From NCBI RefSeq assembly GCF_963662255.1, contig NC_085055.1:15734704-15798703 (forward strand): a stretch of 64,000 bases of DNA, read 5' to 3'. Shown here in pieces: positions 37,163 to 51,889 of this stretch (within the stretch, counting starts at the first letter, position 1; each line of letters opens with the position of its first letter). The notes under the pieces were generated by a model. That model was not told the origin of the DNA. It saw nothing but the letters and a program-made list of their open reading frames with translations, and did no database searches. Origin of the DNA: Cinclus cinclus. Lineage: Eukaryota; Chordata; Aves; Passeriformes; Cinclidae. Position numbers and translations under genes: made by a program.

Positions 37163-38672
37163 GTAAGTTAAGCTAAAGGTTTCCTTTCATATTACGGTTG
37201 GCATACTATGTAGTTTTACCTTTTTTAATATTTTTGCTCACATGCTACAATTATCTAAGGCTCCAAGAGTGGTAGATCAACTAAAGGTAAATCTGAAATT
37301 ATTCCAGCAGGGGAGGTAAAATGCCTAGATCTGCACAATATTATGGTGCCAGTCAAAAGTAGCCAGTTTTTGAGGCATGTGCAATAAATGGCCTTTTCTG
37401 TTATGTCTCTAAAATAGAATTGGGCTCTATTTCTGTCCAGGCTAAAAAAATAATTTAAAAATTAGACTTTAAGTAAAGCACAAATGAATTGCTGCTGAGC
37501 TGTTGCATTGCAGATGAGCCCATGGTTCAGTAAGTCCATGGTGAAGTGGAGGTACAGTGTTAACAGTGTCTAAAAAGTAAAGCAAGAAAGGTATAAAAAA
37601 AAAACCTCCCAGGTTTTATTTTCTTTGAAAAGAATTTTAAATTTAGGGCCTAAACATTATTTGTTAAATATGAATACAACAAGGGTTGACATTTTGGGGT
37701 TGTTTAATATAGGTGCAGTAAAATAATAATTTGAAAATATGTAGATAGGAGCTCCATCTCCCCATAGTGGTGCCTCTGACCACATGGCTTCTTGGCTGTG
37801 AGAAGAAGTAAATTGCAGCCATTGTAATGAAATCAGATTTTTATTAACAAATAGAGCCAGTTCCATACATCTGATCTAAGGAATGAGTACATGTCCACAC
37901 TATTTTCTGTGAATGAAGCTTTTCTACTGAGAATATTTCTATGATGAAAAGTGCCTCTTTGATTTCACCTTTCTACCTCTTGCCGATAAAAACCCCCTTT
38001 AGAATTTCTCAGACTATCTTTAACCCCAGTACTCCCTTAAGGACTACCTGGAATGACCTCTTCTAGAAAGCACCTCCCAAGGTGATCATGAGCTGTAAAT
38101 CAAATTACTTTTCTGTTTCATTATTTCTATTGGAATTACAACTCATTGACATTTGCAGCAATGATTTACTCTAATTAAGTACAATTTGAACCAACTACTG
38201 AGTCACAACACAGGGTCCTCTCCAGAAAAAAAAATCATGACACCGATTTCTCATATTGAAATTTTAGCAGAGAGTAACAGATATTTAAATTGCCATTCTT
38301 CTGTGAGGACCTGCACATCCAGACCAAATGTTGAAAACTCCTATTTCTTTTTGATTTGCTTGGCTTCCACTTGTCTTAAATGATCTGAATATTTTTTGTA
38401 TCTGATCCATCCAAGACCATGCACTATATCTGTGCTATTGCTTCCATCATTTATTTGGTTTCCTGATTACTATTAGACTAAAAAATAGATAGAGAGGGCT
38501 AGTCATGGCTAGGTTCTACTTCTTGCAGCTTTGGAAGTAATTCTTAATGTGGTGATATCCTTCCCAAGCTGATAACTTTAAAACAAGAGTACTGTACTGC
38601 ATACTGAGAGTCCCATGCAAGCTTCCTCTGACTCATGATGTTCCCTAAATACTAAATGGATGTTTTATTCAC

Positions 38673-38673
<1 letters not shown>
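37163..38673. other. Unique non-coding sequence
   Basis: AT-rich with a short A run at about 37593. Nothing recognised. Confidence 0.45.

Positions 38674-38726
<53 letters not shown>
38674..38726. repeat. Pure A53 homopolymer
   Basis: Fifty-three uninterrupted A residues followed by CAAAACAGG. Far longer than any other homopolymer here. CR1 elements, the main avian LINE, do not leave poly(A) tails, so a recent retroposed tail is not the obvious source. Immediately 5' I see no polyadenylation signal or open frame pointing to a processed pseudogene, and no target-site duplication. Confidence 0.95.
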
Positions 38727-38727
<1 letters not shown>

Positions 38728-41700
38728 AAAACAGGAAGTGCAGGAGTAAAATTTAAGTAGAAACAAGCGTTTTTTGGTGCCTATTTTATGACATAGTCTC
38801 TGGGTAAAGGCAAATCATAAAATTATTCCTTTTTCCACATTGACGTTGTTCTAATTTTGGATTTTTGGATGATTGATGATTATGATAATTGGCTGGTGTG
38901 GCCACAAGCTAGACTGGGGTGATTTTCTCCTAATCATGCACATACTTCAGGGACCATTGATGCTCAAAGCTTTGGTGCCATTCTCACTAAACCTTGTTGT
39001 GGGTGCTCTGACCTACGCTGGTTTACAACTAACCAAAAGCAAAAGCAGGAACTTTGCAGGTCCTGAAGGGAATAGATGAGCAGGAGAGGTCTGGAAGGGG
39101 AGAGGGGAGCATTGGCCCAGTTGTCTTTCTCCTGGTGGCTCTGGTGTGCACATCCTTGAAGCCATGCTGTGGGATGGGAGGTGCTGCTGCATCCCTCATC
39201 ATGTTGGGCTGTTCATGTCTGGCCAGGAATGGGCTTCCCCAGCTTCTCAGTTTACTTGTTTACGTATCAATTTATTACTGCTATGACAGAAAGACATTAT
39301 GTGAGTTAAGGAATTCGTTAACAGATCTCTTCAAGCTCATCAGTGAAACTCATTACAGGAATTACAAAGCATTACTTCTGAAGATGAAAAATGTTGTGCC
39401 TTGCTGCATCTCCTGCTGCTTGTTGTCCTTTCCTGCCTCCTTCCCGGTTTTACTCTTTGTGCTGTAGCATTCTTGGAAGAGTACACGAGGGCTGGCCTCT
39501 GTGGGATCAGGTCCTGATGGTGTGGGTTTCCCTGATCTCCAGGCATCCAGGAGAAACCACCAAGCTTGTTACACTTACATCTATTTCAAAACTAAACTCC
39601 GTTTTTCAAGAAAAGCTTACTATCTAGCCTGATTTGTTTTAGTTTGTTTTGGTTTTCCTTTGGGCATGCCTTGATTCCTGGAATGCTCTGCAGCATCCAT
39701 TGCTGGAAAATTTTAAGATTTTGCTCCTTGATGTACACAGACTTTTCTCCAAGACATCCTTTAATGGAAACTCATTTTGCTGCTGCCATGATGACTTTAC
39801 AATCTGTGCCAGTTTTGTCTTTTGGATTTGATTCTGTGAAGTCTTGCACAGCCTCCTTACCTACTCTTGTAAGTGGCCAGAATTAGAATTACTCAGCATG
39901 TCAGGCATTAGTACCACAGGTACTCAATCTAAGAAAATATTTGGAGAATAAAATACAGAATGAATCAAACTAAAGAGTAAGGGATACTGGTGCCAGATAA
40001 ATGCAGACAGAATTACGACTGCTAGACAGCCGTGTTTCCAGCTTCTAAATTTTATCTCGACTGTGGTGATAAAGACAGACTACCATTATGTGTGCCAGAT
40101 TTTACGCATGTCTTTCTTTAAAGCATAAGTTTATGCTGGAAGGATCCTGGAGGTGCCTGATGCTTAATCTTAGAAGTACTAGTTCAACAGAAATAAAGTA
40201 CTCAGGAAACAAAATACAAATTATATTTCCAAAACATTTTTTTTTTTTTTTGGTAATTTGATCCTCCCATGTAAACAAGAGACAATAAAACCTTCTGGGA
40301 GTCTTGTTAGCCAAAAGTCTCCAAACTGCAATGAAAGAAGGATTTCAAAACTATTTCACAATTGTGTTTGGATGAAACATGTGTTTACTGTATGTAAATG
40401 AACAAGACATTCTGTTCTTTTAGGGTTCATCAGATACTCACTGTCTTAGCTGGTTTGGCATGTGCAGGAAACTGGGTCTTCTTCAGAAGGTGCTGGACAG
40501 ACAGACAATTGTTTTTTTCAGTGGACATTTCCACACTTCACAAAAACAACCCCAACTTAAGTGCAAATTTTTGCCTCAGAAGTCATTTAACTTGATCTTG
40601 TCTTATTTTGCTTGCTAGAAATAATGCCAGAATAAGTTATTTAATGAAAGAGACATGGAGGCAGAATTTCCTGTGACAATAAATCGCTGTTGCATAGCTC
40701 TCATTGTCAAGCAGCATGTACTCAAGATGTGACTAGTGCCAACTGCTTGAAGCTGTTGATTTCTGTGTAAAAGAATTGCCTTTAATAGCTTGGGTGCCTG
40801 CATATAGTCAGTCCCTGGCATGGCATGTGTGCCAGCAAGCCTCTGTCCAATTTGCCAAGGGAAAACCTAGGACCCGTGGGTCTGGTGCAGTCTGGTCAGC
40901 TGCACTTTTACCCCAGTCTTTGTGCAAGGAAACTATGCAGTAATTAATTTTATTTCTTTATTTTTCTGTCCACTGTTACGATACCATTTCCTGAGTTAGT
41001 GAGGTTTTGCTGTTGTGGTGGTGGTTTTCATCTTGGATGTTTTATCTGGGTGCAATCAGAGAAAAAAATCTAATTGGGATTGCAAGTATACAGTACACAG
41101 GCCAAAAATGTGCGCTCTTTTGTGAGCCATGCTGCAAAGAGTGACTGCTGTGGATCAGAGCCTGGGGCACTGCATGGGGTGAAATAAAGAGCATTTTCTT
41201 GCACTTCAGCCTCCTCCATACTGCTGTGCTACCACCTCCACTTTTGCTTGAATTCCTGCTCAGGCATACATGTTCATCTCTGCTGGAACAGAGGATGTGC
41301 CTCATGGAAACTGCTGATGGATCTGTTAATCCAGGCTGGCAATGGCTAGAAGTGTGGAGCTAGACAGAGATTTATTGTTCCCAGGCCAGCAAGCAACAAC
41401 AGTTGTTGTGTGCTTCTAACACAACCCTGTAACCTGCAAAATTCCTTGGTCTGAGCTGGCTTTTGTTCTTCCCACCTTTCCATGCAGGTACTCTGGCCAG
41501 GCTGGCCATGCTTGACTGAAGGCTCCGAGGAGCTGGGAGGGAGAACAGCACAACTCAGCCCTGCTCTGGGCAGAGAGTCTTGGAGATAAGTGCTTTTATT
41601 GCTGTCTTTCATCTTCATCCTCAGGAACCTTATGACTTCAAATCACTTCAAGATGATAAAAGCGTGTTTGTCATGAAATTTTGCTCTGTGTCATGAAAAG

Positions 41701-44700
41701 AGTAATTTTAATTTGGTTGTTCATTGTGTGAATATTGAATTGATTGTTTAGTTTCTTTCCTTGCCTCAGTCCCGTGCTACTCATATTTCTAGTGAGGTAA
41801 AAAACCAAACCTTTGTTTTTCCTTTTACAGCTTTGTAGCTGTGATGTTGTTCTGCTTAGCAAACAGTTTAAATTACACAGGCATCTTTTCCCACTTTGCT
41901 CTCTCTAAATCTAAATCTCATCTAAATCCATCAAAATACTGCACAGTCCAGCAGTGCTTTTTGCAGTGTTTTTTCTTTTTAACTCTCAATTTCAATACTG
42001 CACTAAGGAAAAGTGTTACAAATGTACTGGCTCCCTTGCAGGGTCCACTGATACCATGTATGAAATGTTAAGGTCATTAAAGTCATAATTAGCTCCCCAG
42101 ACAGGCTTAAAGTGGCTGGTTTTGTGAGATCCTGAGTATCAAAAAAATTAATTTCTTTTGCATCTGAATTCTGTAGGGTTTTTTGATAGGTTGCAGTACT
42201 TTAGATTCTACAGGTTATTATGGACTGGTTTTTTTTGGACTTAGTTTGCTATTTATTTATTTGGCTATCTAGAAATCCAGCACAACACTGAAAATATTTT
42301 CAAATAGGAAATGTAACTAAATACCTAATAAATGTCTCTGAAACCTCTACCAACCCATCACAATGTCAGCTGGTTTATATTCATATGGTAATACAGGATA
42401 GAGCTGCCCAAGAGAGAAAATTTATTTTTAAATAACATGCGAATACTTATTTAGTCATGCACTGGCAGCCTTGGTACAAAAGCAATGCACATTTGAAAAA
42501 AATCTTTTTTTTTACATTAGATATTAGGGATTAATCCCAACAGCTACACATAGATGCATCCCATATATTGTGGCATTTGAGTAGCTGTCAGATACAGAGC
42601 ATCTTCTAGATGGTCTTATTTTGGGTTTTGGTATGGATTTTTATTGCCTTATTTACTTTGTACTGCCTCCCTTATATTGCTCTATTCCTGTCAGCCTGTT
42701 TCTTTTTCCAGTTATTATATTATTCACACTAAAATATGGATTTTGCAGCATCTGTCTGTTCCAGGATGTTTCCTGCTCTCCTGCCATCTCTTCTGCCTCT
42801 TTATCTATTTTACTGTTTTGCAATCTTTTTTTACACATGACCTATGTAAGTCAGGTTTGGGGATTTTGTTCTCACACCCTGCTGCTCAGCCTGTTTTGTG
42901 TAATTGGAGGAGGGGTCCCACAGCATCCAAACTGCCTCAAGTATTGTATTGGAATGCAGGCACATCACCTGCTTCTTCATGGTCCCAAATACTGCAGTAA
43001 GTAATCGGAAATTGTTCCTAATTAAATGTTCAGGATCAGTGATAGAACTGTTAGTTATTAGACTGGCTAACAGAGCTTAAACCACAGGTGGCTAAACCAT
43101 TCTAAAATTATCTTTGCACTAGATATAACTTTCAAACATCCTAACTGGGCTGAAGTTCTCAGAAGGCATGACTTGTGCAAGGCTGTTACTCGAGAGCCTT
43201 TGAACTACATGAGCCTAGACTCCCATTTCATCCAGTTCACACTCCCTTGCTGTCCTTCACCATGCTGGAGGAAAGGGAGCTTCCAGATATTGGATAGTCT
43301 GTTGTGCTAATAAAGGAATCTCATTTTACTATAGAAGTACTATTTCAAATGTGCTCTGTTTCATCTTTTCCCAGAGTTAAGCTTGAAGATACGGTGTGTG
43401 TTGAGAGGAGGAGGAGGAGGAGCAGCTGGAACTGCAGAACTGGGCTACTGCATCTGCTGTTCAGGGTAGTGCTAAGTGCAGCAGCAGTGTGGGTGTCAGC
43501 CATAATCCCGTTTACAGGTATGAGAAGGACACACGGCCCATAAGGCCCAGCAATCTGCAGCTCTGCCCTCTCTCGGGGTGGTGACACGGGCAGTGACTCT
43601 CAGAGGACTCCAGAGCCACTGTAATAATGCCCTTGCTGTTGGCTCTAGGGCACAGGTGTGGCTGCTGTTACCCAGAGAAAACAGCACAGTGGCCATGAGG
43701 CTTCCCCACACACTTCTATACCTGTGCCTGTTTACATACACACACATAGGCCATGTAATTCTATGGAACTGTCAGACACTGAAGGCTGGGGAGGCTGCTG
43801 GCACTGGGGATGGGGAAGAGACACTGAAATAGGTCTTTAAAAATGGTTCAAACTGTCCACATCACAGGATGTGAAAGGGGAACTTGCCACAGGGTAGGCA
43901 GTGACCACATCCTCCAAATGTGCACAGTAGAATTATGCTGAGACTGCTTTTCCAGAAATGCCCCAGCAAGTCACTGTCTCCTCACTGGCTCCTTGCCCTC
44001 TCTTAGTCAAAACTCTGAGATAGTGAACCCAAATATAGTAACTGGGATGCAGGTTTGGATGAACAAAAACATCAGGATGGCAATTTGAATAGATCTGTGA
44101 TGGCAAACACAGCAAGACCAAAGGTTTAAAGAATATGCAATGAAGATTTCATGACCCTTCCAGTCTTTATCCATTAAACATTTGCTCAGTAATTCTCCAG
44201 TATGCACACAAACTAGCCACAAAAACAAACTAAGTACATTTATCAGTGTGCAGCCATCAAGATTTTGTTCAGGTATCAAAAGCCTGGGGATGTTTTTAAC
44301 TGAGAAATCTACTTTTTTAGTGGTATTTGGCCATTAAAGTGAACCAGAATGTTGGTTTTATAGCTTTTGGTTGTTTGTTTTTCTTTTTTTTTTATATAAT
44401 TATTCTTAATCTACTGTTACTTTTCATCTGGACTTTTTCTTGTTTCTTGAATTTTATAATTTGTTAAACAAGTTTCTCTCTCTAAAGCCATAATTAAGAA
44501 AAATAGCCAAGTAGAGAGCTGATGTAAAAGCTAATAATTTTGAAATATCAGTGATTGTATCTTACAATAGACAAAAGTCCATCTGTCACTTTAATTGATA
44601 GATACTAGGCCCTATTTCAAAAATTCAGGGAAATTAATAACATTCAGTCAGTCTGACCTTGCAAAATAAATAGCAATGCCCCGAAGACACAATAAAAACA

Positions 44701-47700
44701 TATCAGGAAGTAGAACTGTTTTCCTTGTTTTAAACAACAATTCATTCAATGGAAAAATAGCCAAGGAATACATTTTTCCAGATGATTTAAGATGTAGTAT
44801 GCTGATACTTGTCTTCCAATAGCAACAATTAAAATAGCTTGCTTTTGTAGCCACAGTGTCGACATTATTTCCACTATTAGCCCATACTTCTGTAAGAGCA
44901 GGAGTTGCTAAAAATCTGAAGTTCTTTTTTTACAGAAAAGCATTTGGTTTTTCAGTATATATGGCGATTTTCCTCCCTTTTCCCCAAAAATCTCCTACCA
45001 GGATAGTAATTAGTGACAAATCCACACAAAATATTCAGCTCAGAACTCAATACATAAGATTCCAAACTTGAAAGTGCTTTTATACTTCAGTCTTCTCAGA
45101 ATGTTTTAAGGAAACAGGGTCTGACAGGCTACCACATCTTTCATTGTCACTCAAAGCTTCCCTAAAATCAGAAATGTGCTCAGGTCTAATTTTTTAGTTT
45201 TCAATTTTTATCAATAGTACTTTTTAAATCAAATAACAAATAATTTAAAAAAGACGGTGTAAACACAAATGGAGGGTCTCCTCAGTTAAGAACTCCTTTG
45301 CAGACTCTAGATTTGTATTTTATTCACTCAGTTTAACTCTACCAGACAAATAAATAAATAAGTATGAATTTGAATAAATGTGACTCTCCCTGTGATGCAG
45401 AGAAAAGTAATTGTATTGCTTTAGTGCAGGAGGCTGGGTTCATGCTCAAAGAATGAATGCTGCTTCTGCTCAGGTGAATAAACAGATGAGAGGACTTCCA
45501 GCCCATGCTCCATCAGAAACAGTGGAAAAATTCAGACATGCAGAAATAAGAAAAAAAATTACATTTTCTTTTCAGTCTTTCAGCTTTTCAACAGGAAGAT
45601 ACAAAGGAAATTTTTTAGAATGATGTCAGAAACCTTCAGGGAATGGTGCTGAAGTTCCATGCAGGAGATCAGAGAAGAGTTCAACATTCTTGGCAGCAGC
45701 TGTATCCCTGTCCTACTGTGGCAGTGGCGGGTGTGTAGAAGTTGACCCAGACTGGATCTTCATGGCAGGTGGCCATTATTAAAAACCATTCTTTCCAAGC
45801 ATGCGCCACTCACTAGTGTAAGGTTTTAACCTACATTGTCCAGCTTTATTTTGCTGTTAATACTGGTTGTTGTTCGGTCCCTTGGTTGCTCTTGGCTGCT
45901 CAGGAAGTCTAAAAGCACCACGAGAGGCAGAACTGTCCTGGGGCTATTCTATATTGCACCAGTAATGAAATGCCCCACCCCAGAAGTTCTGAAAGACAGA
46001 CATATAATGGACATTTTTCTTCCCCTCCTGCTGCTGACACAGTGGCCCCATGGACCTGAAATAATGTTTCTGGAAGTATCAGTTTTGTACTAGTGATCGT
46101 GTTTCTTCTGAGACCTCCTCAGACCCACAATTCCATTTGAAATTAGCCCTGCATTTAGCTTTCACCTCCTGAGTGAACTGGCTCTCTTGGGCTTTTCTGA
46201 TTTGCTTGGTAGCTTTATGAAATAATGCCTTTCAGACTGTATTAAATAATCTGTGATTTTTTAAAAATAGAAATAATGTCTTTTATACTGGATTAAATTC
46301 ATCTGAGAATTTTTTAACCAATTCCTAAAGCAGGAAGATGATAGATAGCAGTTGATACAGCTCCTATTCCAAATGCTACCCTGTCTCTTCGTTTTGTCAG
46401 AAAGATTTATGAAGGAGAGCAGGGGTCATGCACATTGCAAATGCGCTTCTGCTAAAGCAGTGTATTCCTGGAGGAATAAACACAGACAGTGCTGAATTAC
46501 TTTGTCATCATTAGAAATTGTCAGAGTCCCATAATCTTCGTGAGAGCAGACAGGTTAGAACTGCACAGACCAGAAAATAAATGCTCACACTGAAAAATAC
46601 ACTGCACTCCTTAGTCCAGAGCACACAGCTTTCCTCAGGTGGGAGGAAGGAGCGAGCTGGGCTGCTGAAAAGGAATACAGATTTTAGCTGCTTCAGGGGC
46701 TGACGGGGGAGGATTGCTTGCAAAAATACTCTCCTTGCTGTGATAATTTCTCAGTGAGTGGCTAAGGAACTTCTTTTCTTTTGAGAAAAACTGCTAAGTA
46801 TTATAAATAATTTTCCAGAAAATTAGAAAAACAGTCTTATAAGTGTTAATGGATCATTTCAGTGCTCCAAAGGGAAGTTTCTGTGCTTCACTTTTATTTG
46901 AATGTGAAAATGTGAAAACTTTCCCTTATATTTTTGGAATACATTCTTTGGGGGTTGGGAAAGATACAAAAACTCCACAAAAGAAAAAAAAAAAAAGGAT
47001 TATTCACAGTTTGCTAGTAAAAATATAATATATGAGATAAAACAGAGTACCATGCTGCTGTACAACCGATTTTACATTACTGTCTCTTTAGAACTTTTAA
47101 AAGATTTTTGAATTTGGCCACCAGCATGATTTCCATCTATCCATCAGGTGAAATATCAAACTTTTTTCTTTAACTATTCCTGGAAATACATTGTTCACTC
47201 CTATGTAAAGTTTCTGAGAAACAATATTATTGTCCAACTCATAATCACTCAGAATATGACAAGTAATTTATTGTGTCAATAATTCTGGAATCTTTAATGT
47301 GTGTATATATATAGATATATGTGCATCTTATCTGATATATAGTGGATGTTAAGTTACAGAATCTTATCTCTAAGACACTGCTAACAGTTCTGCAGTTTTT
47401 CTTAGACTCACAGAATGGTGTTGCCTTGAAAAATCCTCAAAGGGAAGATATCTATTTATCATTGGTATTTTCACAGTTCTTGGGGAGCTTATGCAGATAT
47501 GGCATGCAAGTACTCCACTTGGCCAACTATTCAGATCCCTCCTGTCTGAGAATTTATTGGATTTTCTGATTCTTTAGATAACTAGAGCACCATCATGAAA
47601 ATGAATACAGGTAGATTTGAGCTCATCCTTGCCAGCTGCTAGGATGAAAGTAGGAAATTGGAACCATGCTAGCATTTAATAGGGTTACAGCATAATGCAA

Positions 47701-50700
47701 GAGGGAAAAATAGAAATAAAAAAGAGTGATACTAACATTTTGATAGTTTCTTGAAAATTTCTTTGTCCTAGAATCTGCTATAACTCTCTTGAGGCTTGTT
47801 CCTGTCACTGCACTGATCCAAAATAACAAAGAATGCACCACTTAAAATATTTGGCTCATAGGAAATAACTTGCTAGAACAGGAGACAGCTTTCTCATGTG
47901 CATTTTTCATGTCCTGCTACGAAAAGATCAAAACATTGTGAAGGATGTGTATTCAGTTGAGAAATGTTAAAAATGCCTCTTCTGATGTAAGACATACTTT
48001 TGATATTATATCTACTGCACATCTAAAACTGTCAGGCTACAATGAAATTTGTCACCTCTTTTTACACGTGTATTAAGTGAGAACATGACAATTGACCTCT
48101 AGTAATACCAAGTTTGACAATTCTTGTACATGTAAGTGTTACCAGAATGATTTTATAAACCAAGGCTGTCAAACACATCCTGTTGTAATCTTTTGGGAGA
48201 GAGAATGCTACACTGTGTTTTTCAAGACAGTATTTTTACTGTCTTACAACTCTCCTCAGGCCATATTAAAAACTTGCAATTAATTATTTTGTTAGGCAGA
48301 AAACTTGTCAGTGCTGAAACTATGAATTTCTCTGTCAAGTTAGAGGTGCAAGAAAATCTAATTTGTAATTGAATCTGTGTATCCTTTGAAAATGAAATAG
48401 CTGATCTAAAAGTAAGCAAAGTGAAATATTTAAAAGTTCAAGAGACAAATGATATCCTGCTAGCTTCTAACTTCAAAAGCCACAATAGAGTGGCTTAGGC
48501 TTGTGCATGAAATTCTGCAGTTCACTTTTCCCTTTTGCCCACTGGTATTTCTCCAATCCACCTGAGCCAAAGGTTGGCATCTCCTTGACTCCATCTTGAC
48601 AGCCTGAGCTGAATTCTCTGCTTACAACTGGGCATATACCAGAGGACAAAACTTAGTTGGGCTTTACACACATGCTTTACACCAAAAAACCTTGTAAATA
48701 CTGAAAATAGTGATTTGGTTTTCTGCTCTATTCCCAATGGTTTTGGGAAAGCACAGAAAGATGTCAAGATTGAATGCAAACAGACTGAAATCCTGTTGCA
48801 CTCACTGAAAATAAGAAATTCTCACTGAGAGTTGTAAGGAAAAAGAACTACCTTTGCTATGCTAATATAAACTTTAAGTGAAACCAAAGAAAATATGCAG
48901 TTTAGCAGAAGGCATTTTCCCTAGACTTTCTTATCAGAAAAAAATGCTGTTAATTAGGCAGAAAAGGAAATTAATGAAGAAGAATGGGAAAGGAACCCCA
49001 CAGTGTGCAGGGCATTACTGGTGCCAGCTGCCATTAGTGGAAAGCAATAAGTAGCATAGCATTACATCTGGATCATGTACTTCATGGAAGAAGGGGAGAG
49101 CAGCGGGAGACAAGTCACAAGTCACTGCACTTCCAGGTCACTCACTTGGTTAATTTTACAGTTTTTATCTTTAGTTGGAGCTCTGTATTTTAAGAGCTGA
49201 TAACATTGTATACCTAACCTGATTAATGGGTGTGACTCTAGCTCAAGCCTTTAGGAGCCTCCATATCTCAGTGCATAATTTTTTTCCTTCCGCAGTCTGT
49301 CACCTGTCAGCAGTGCCTAAGGACAGTCAAAACCAGGCTTCACTCATCTGCTGGCCAGTGCTTTGAGATGCTCTGTCAGAAAGCTCCTCTGGCAGTTATT
49401 TACAGGTCAATATTTGGGTGAGCTATTGCAGGCAGGACCCCCGGGAAGGTAACTAAAGAGCTATCGCTTGTGCTGTGAGGAGAAATGATTATGATAATTA
49501 CCAAATCTCATTACTGTGCTACTCTTGGACATTTTGAACAAGCACTGCTGCACCTGACTTGGGGGAAGGGCTGCTCTGACAGAACTCTTGGTGAATGCCT
49601 CCCTCTCCCTTAAATTGGGGGTGATATTACTATCCTCCTGGTATGCTTCCAAAGCTTTATTCTGAAATAGAAGTGCCTTAATCTCCCTTCGTTTTCAGGG
49701 ATTTTTCCTATGAGCATTGATACCTCACACAGGCTCACCTATTTTACACCAGCCAGACTCTGATTCCTGAATGGCACTTTTGCCTGACATTGCTGTGCTT
49801 TCTGGATCTAAGCTCAGTTAATGTGAGCTCATTAGCAATACCTTCTCTATTCCTCAAATTCCCCTTGGTACTAATGCTAACTTCTTGAGAGTGGATTATG
49901 GTCCATCTTGGCCCTTCAAATGACACAGCATTTAATCCTCCCACTTTGTGCTGAAACCTCTCATTACCCAGATCTGGCAATTTCCTTCCCTCTGCAGTGT
50001 TTCACAAACACCCTATTGGGTCTGAGCCCAACACCTGCTGCACTGCTGAACACCAAACCCGGGCATTTCAGTCAGGGGCTGACAGACTGTTCTGTCTGAA
50101 GGAGCGCAAAAGCAAAGGTATTTAAGTTTTTCTTTCCAAGCTACTTTGATGCTGACACCTATGAATTCTTTTTCTTGTTGTTAATACATCCTATAAACTA
50201 TCATTGTATCTTTACTTCTTGCTTCATAATAATCAGAAGCTGTTTGGAGCTTGATAACATGAAATGCGCCAGCTGGGCAGAAATGAATTTTTACTTTGAT
50301 TCAAACATTTCTCCCTGTTAATTGTCATAACGGTGTATTGGAAAAGTCTGCTGGGTTTATTTAGTTTTATTTGTTTAAGTTGTGCTTAACACTTAACTAT
50401 GCTTGACTGTCCATTCACATCCACATGCATAAATTCAGAGTAACTGCTGTAGAGCCAATGGGATTTTGCTTACGTTGAGTTGTAAGAGAAAGAGTAACTG
50501 CAGCTTCAAGGTTGAGTCTTTAATCACATTGACATCCAATGGATTTGGCTCTTTATATCAAATCCTGGATTTCTCTAACAGGTATTAATAACCAGTTAAT
50601 ACAACTCAATTATGTGAGTGGATGCCCCTAACAGATTAAAAATAGCAATCAGAGAATTTAAAAAAATTAAATCTTTTAGCAAGAATATTTATCTACTTCA

Positions 50701-51858
50701 CAATTAAGCTCTGGCACAATTTTGCTCAGATTTCTTCCAAAAAAGCTCTGTATTCATATGATGTCAGTATTAGAGTATTTTCAAGATCAATTTACAATTC
50801 TAAACCAACCCACATTTCTATAAAGCAGCAGTTACTGAGAGTGCTTAAAACAACTCTGCAGTGATCATATTTGGACTATTACGTGTTAAGAAGTGCGAGT
50901 TTCTGATCTCAAGTGCCATCTCCATGGCTTATGAAGGTGCTTTGTGACTTACGGGCATGTACAGATAACCTCATTTCTGATGTGATTGCCCACCTTTAGC
51001 ATTTGGACTTTCTGATTGTTTGCTGTTTGATAAATGAGTCTCTGTCAACATGACTTGATGAAATTAGTGGAACTTTTGTACTCCATGTCTACACATAAGG
51101 TTGAGTAAATGGGGGTCATTACTGGAGCTGTTAAATGAGGAAACAGTAATATGGGAATCTATGTCCTGAAGGCAGACATTACCCTGTGCCTATCAGAAAC
51201 AGAAAAAGCTTAAGTAAAAACAGTGCAACTCACAGGAACTGCACAGAGCAGATACAACTACAGGTTATCCAGCAGGTGAAAAGTGGCAGTGGCAGACACA
51301 AGGAGTCTGATTTTTAATTTATCTATTGTTGAACACAGGCTCAAACACTGTTGTAGTATGCTGTAGCTTAGTAAGAGACCATCCATTCAAAACAGCACTT
51401 CTACCAACTCTAAAGGATGTATGACTTTTCCTGTTGGGAGACAAGAGTGTGTTGGTGTTTACCAATAAATAAAACTCAGGATTATTGCTCTGGAGGAGAC
51501 ATTGCTCACAATGGGCAATGGTTGCTTCCAAGCAAATAGTGTTTTACCCCTTAGAGATGAAATACAATACAGGTAGTGCTTTGACCATGCACATACACCA
51601 TGCTCTGTCAAATCTGCTCTGGAGAAGTCCTTTCTTCAGGTGCTCATGTTCCCTACAGAGCAGATGAGGGGCATCACTTCTTCCATGTGCTTTGCCATTA
51701 TTATCCACAGGTTGTGCCTCCAGAGATGGAGTCTTACAACACTGGGTAATGAAAGCTGTAAGGTCACTTTACCTCTCTTTGTCTGAAAAAGAATTAACAC
51801 TCCTGGAGATGCTGAAAATTTAATTTTGGCATCCTTGAAGTGAAATAGTGAGTGAAAT
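38727..51858. other. Unique non-coding sequence
   Basis: Long AT-rich stretch with only simple features: T15 at 40237-40251, a GGA trinucleotide run at 43406-43422 and A13 at 46984-46996. Open frames reach 137 codons (39054-39467 plus) and 127/118 codons in two overlapping frames (42621-43004). These are hydrophobic translations of T-rich DNA with no recognised domain. No transposon, RNA gene or supported exon seen. Confidence 0.45.
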
Positions 51859-51889
51859 GGGGTGGGGGAGGCAGGGGAAGGGCAGGGGG
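51859..51889 (+). other. G-quadruplex motif
   Basis: Five G runs of three to five (GGGG, GGGGG, GGGG, GGG, GGGGG) separated by one to five bases on the + strand, meeting the usual four-tract G-quadruplex pattern with short loops. Isolated in otherwise AT-rich DNA, with no gene start recognisable beside it. Confidence 0.8.

Noticed and set aside
39054..39467. 137-codon plus-strand hydrophobic open frame
   Set aside because: Hydrophobicity follows from T-rich DNA; no topology, signal or family pattern recognised.
42621..43004. Two overlapping plus-strand frames of 127 and 118 codons ending near a GTAAGT donor
   Set aside because: Hydrophobic translations of T-rich DNA with no acceptor of matching quality and no recognised domain.
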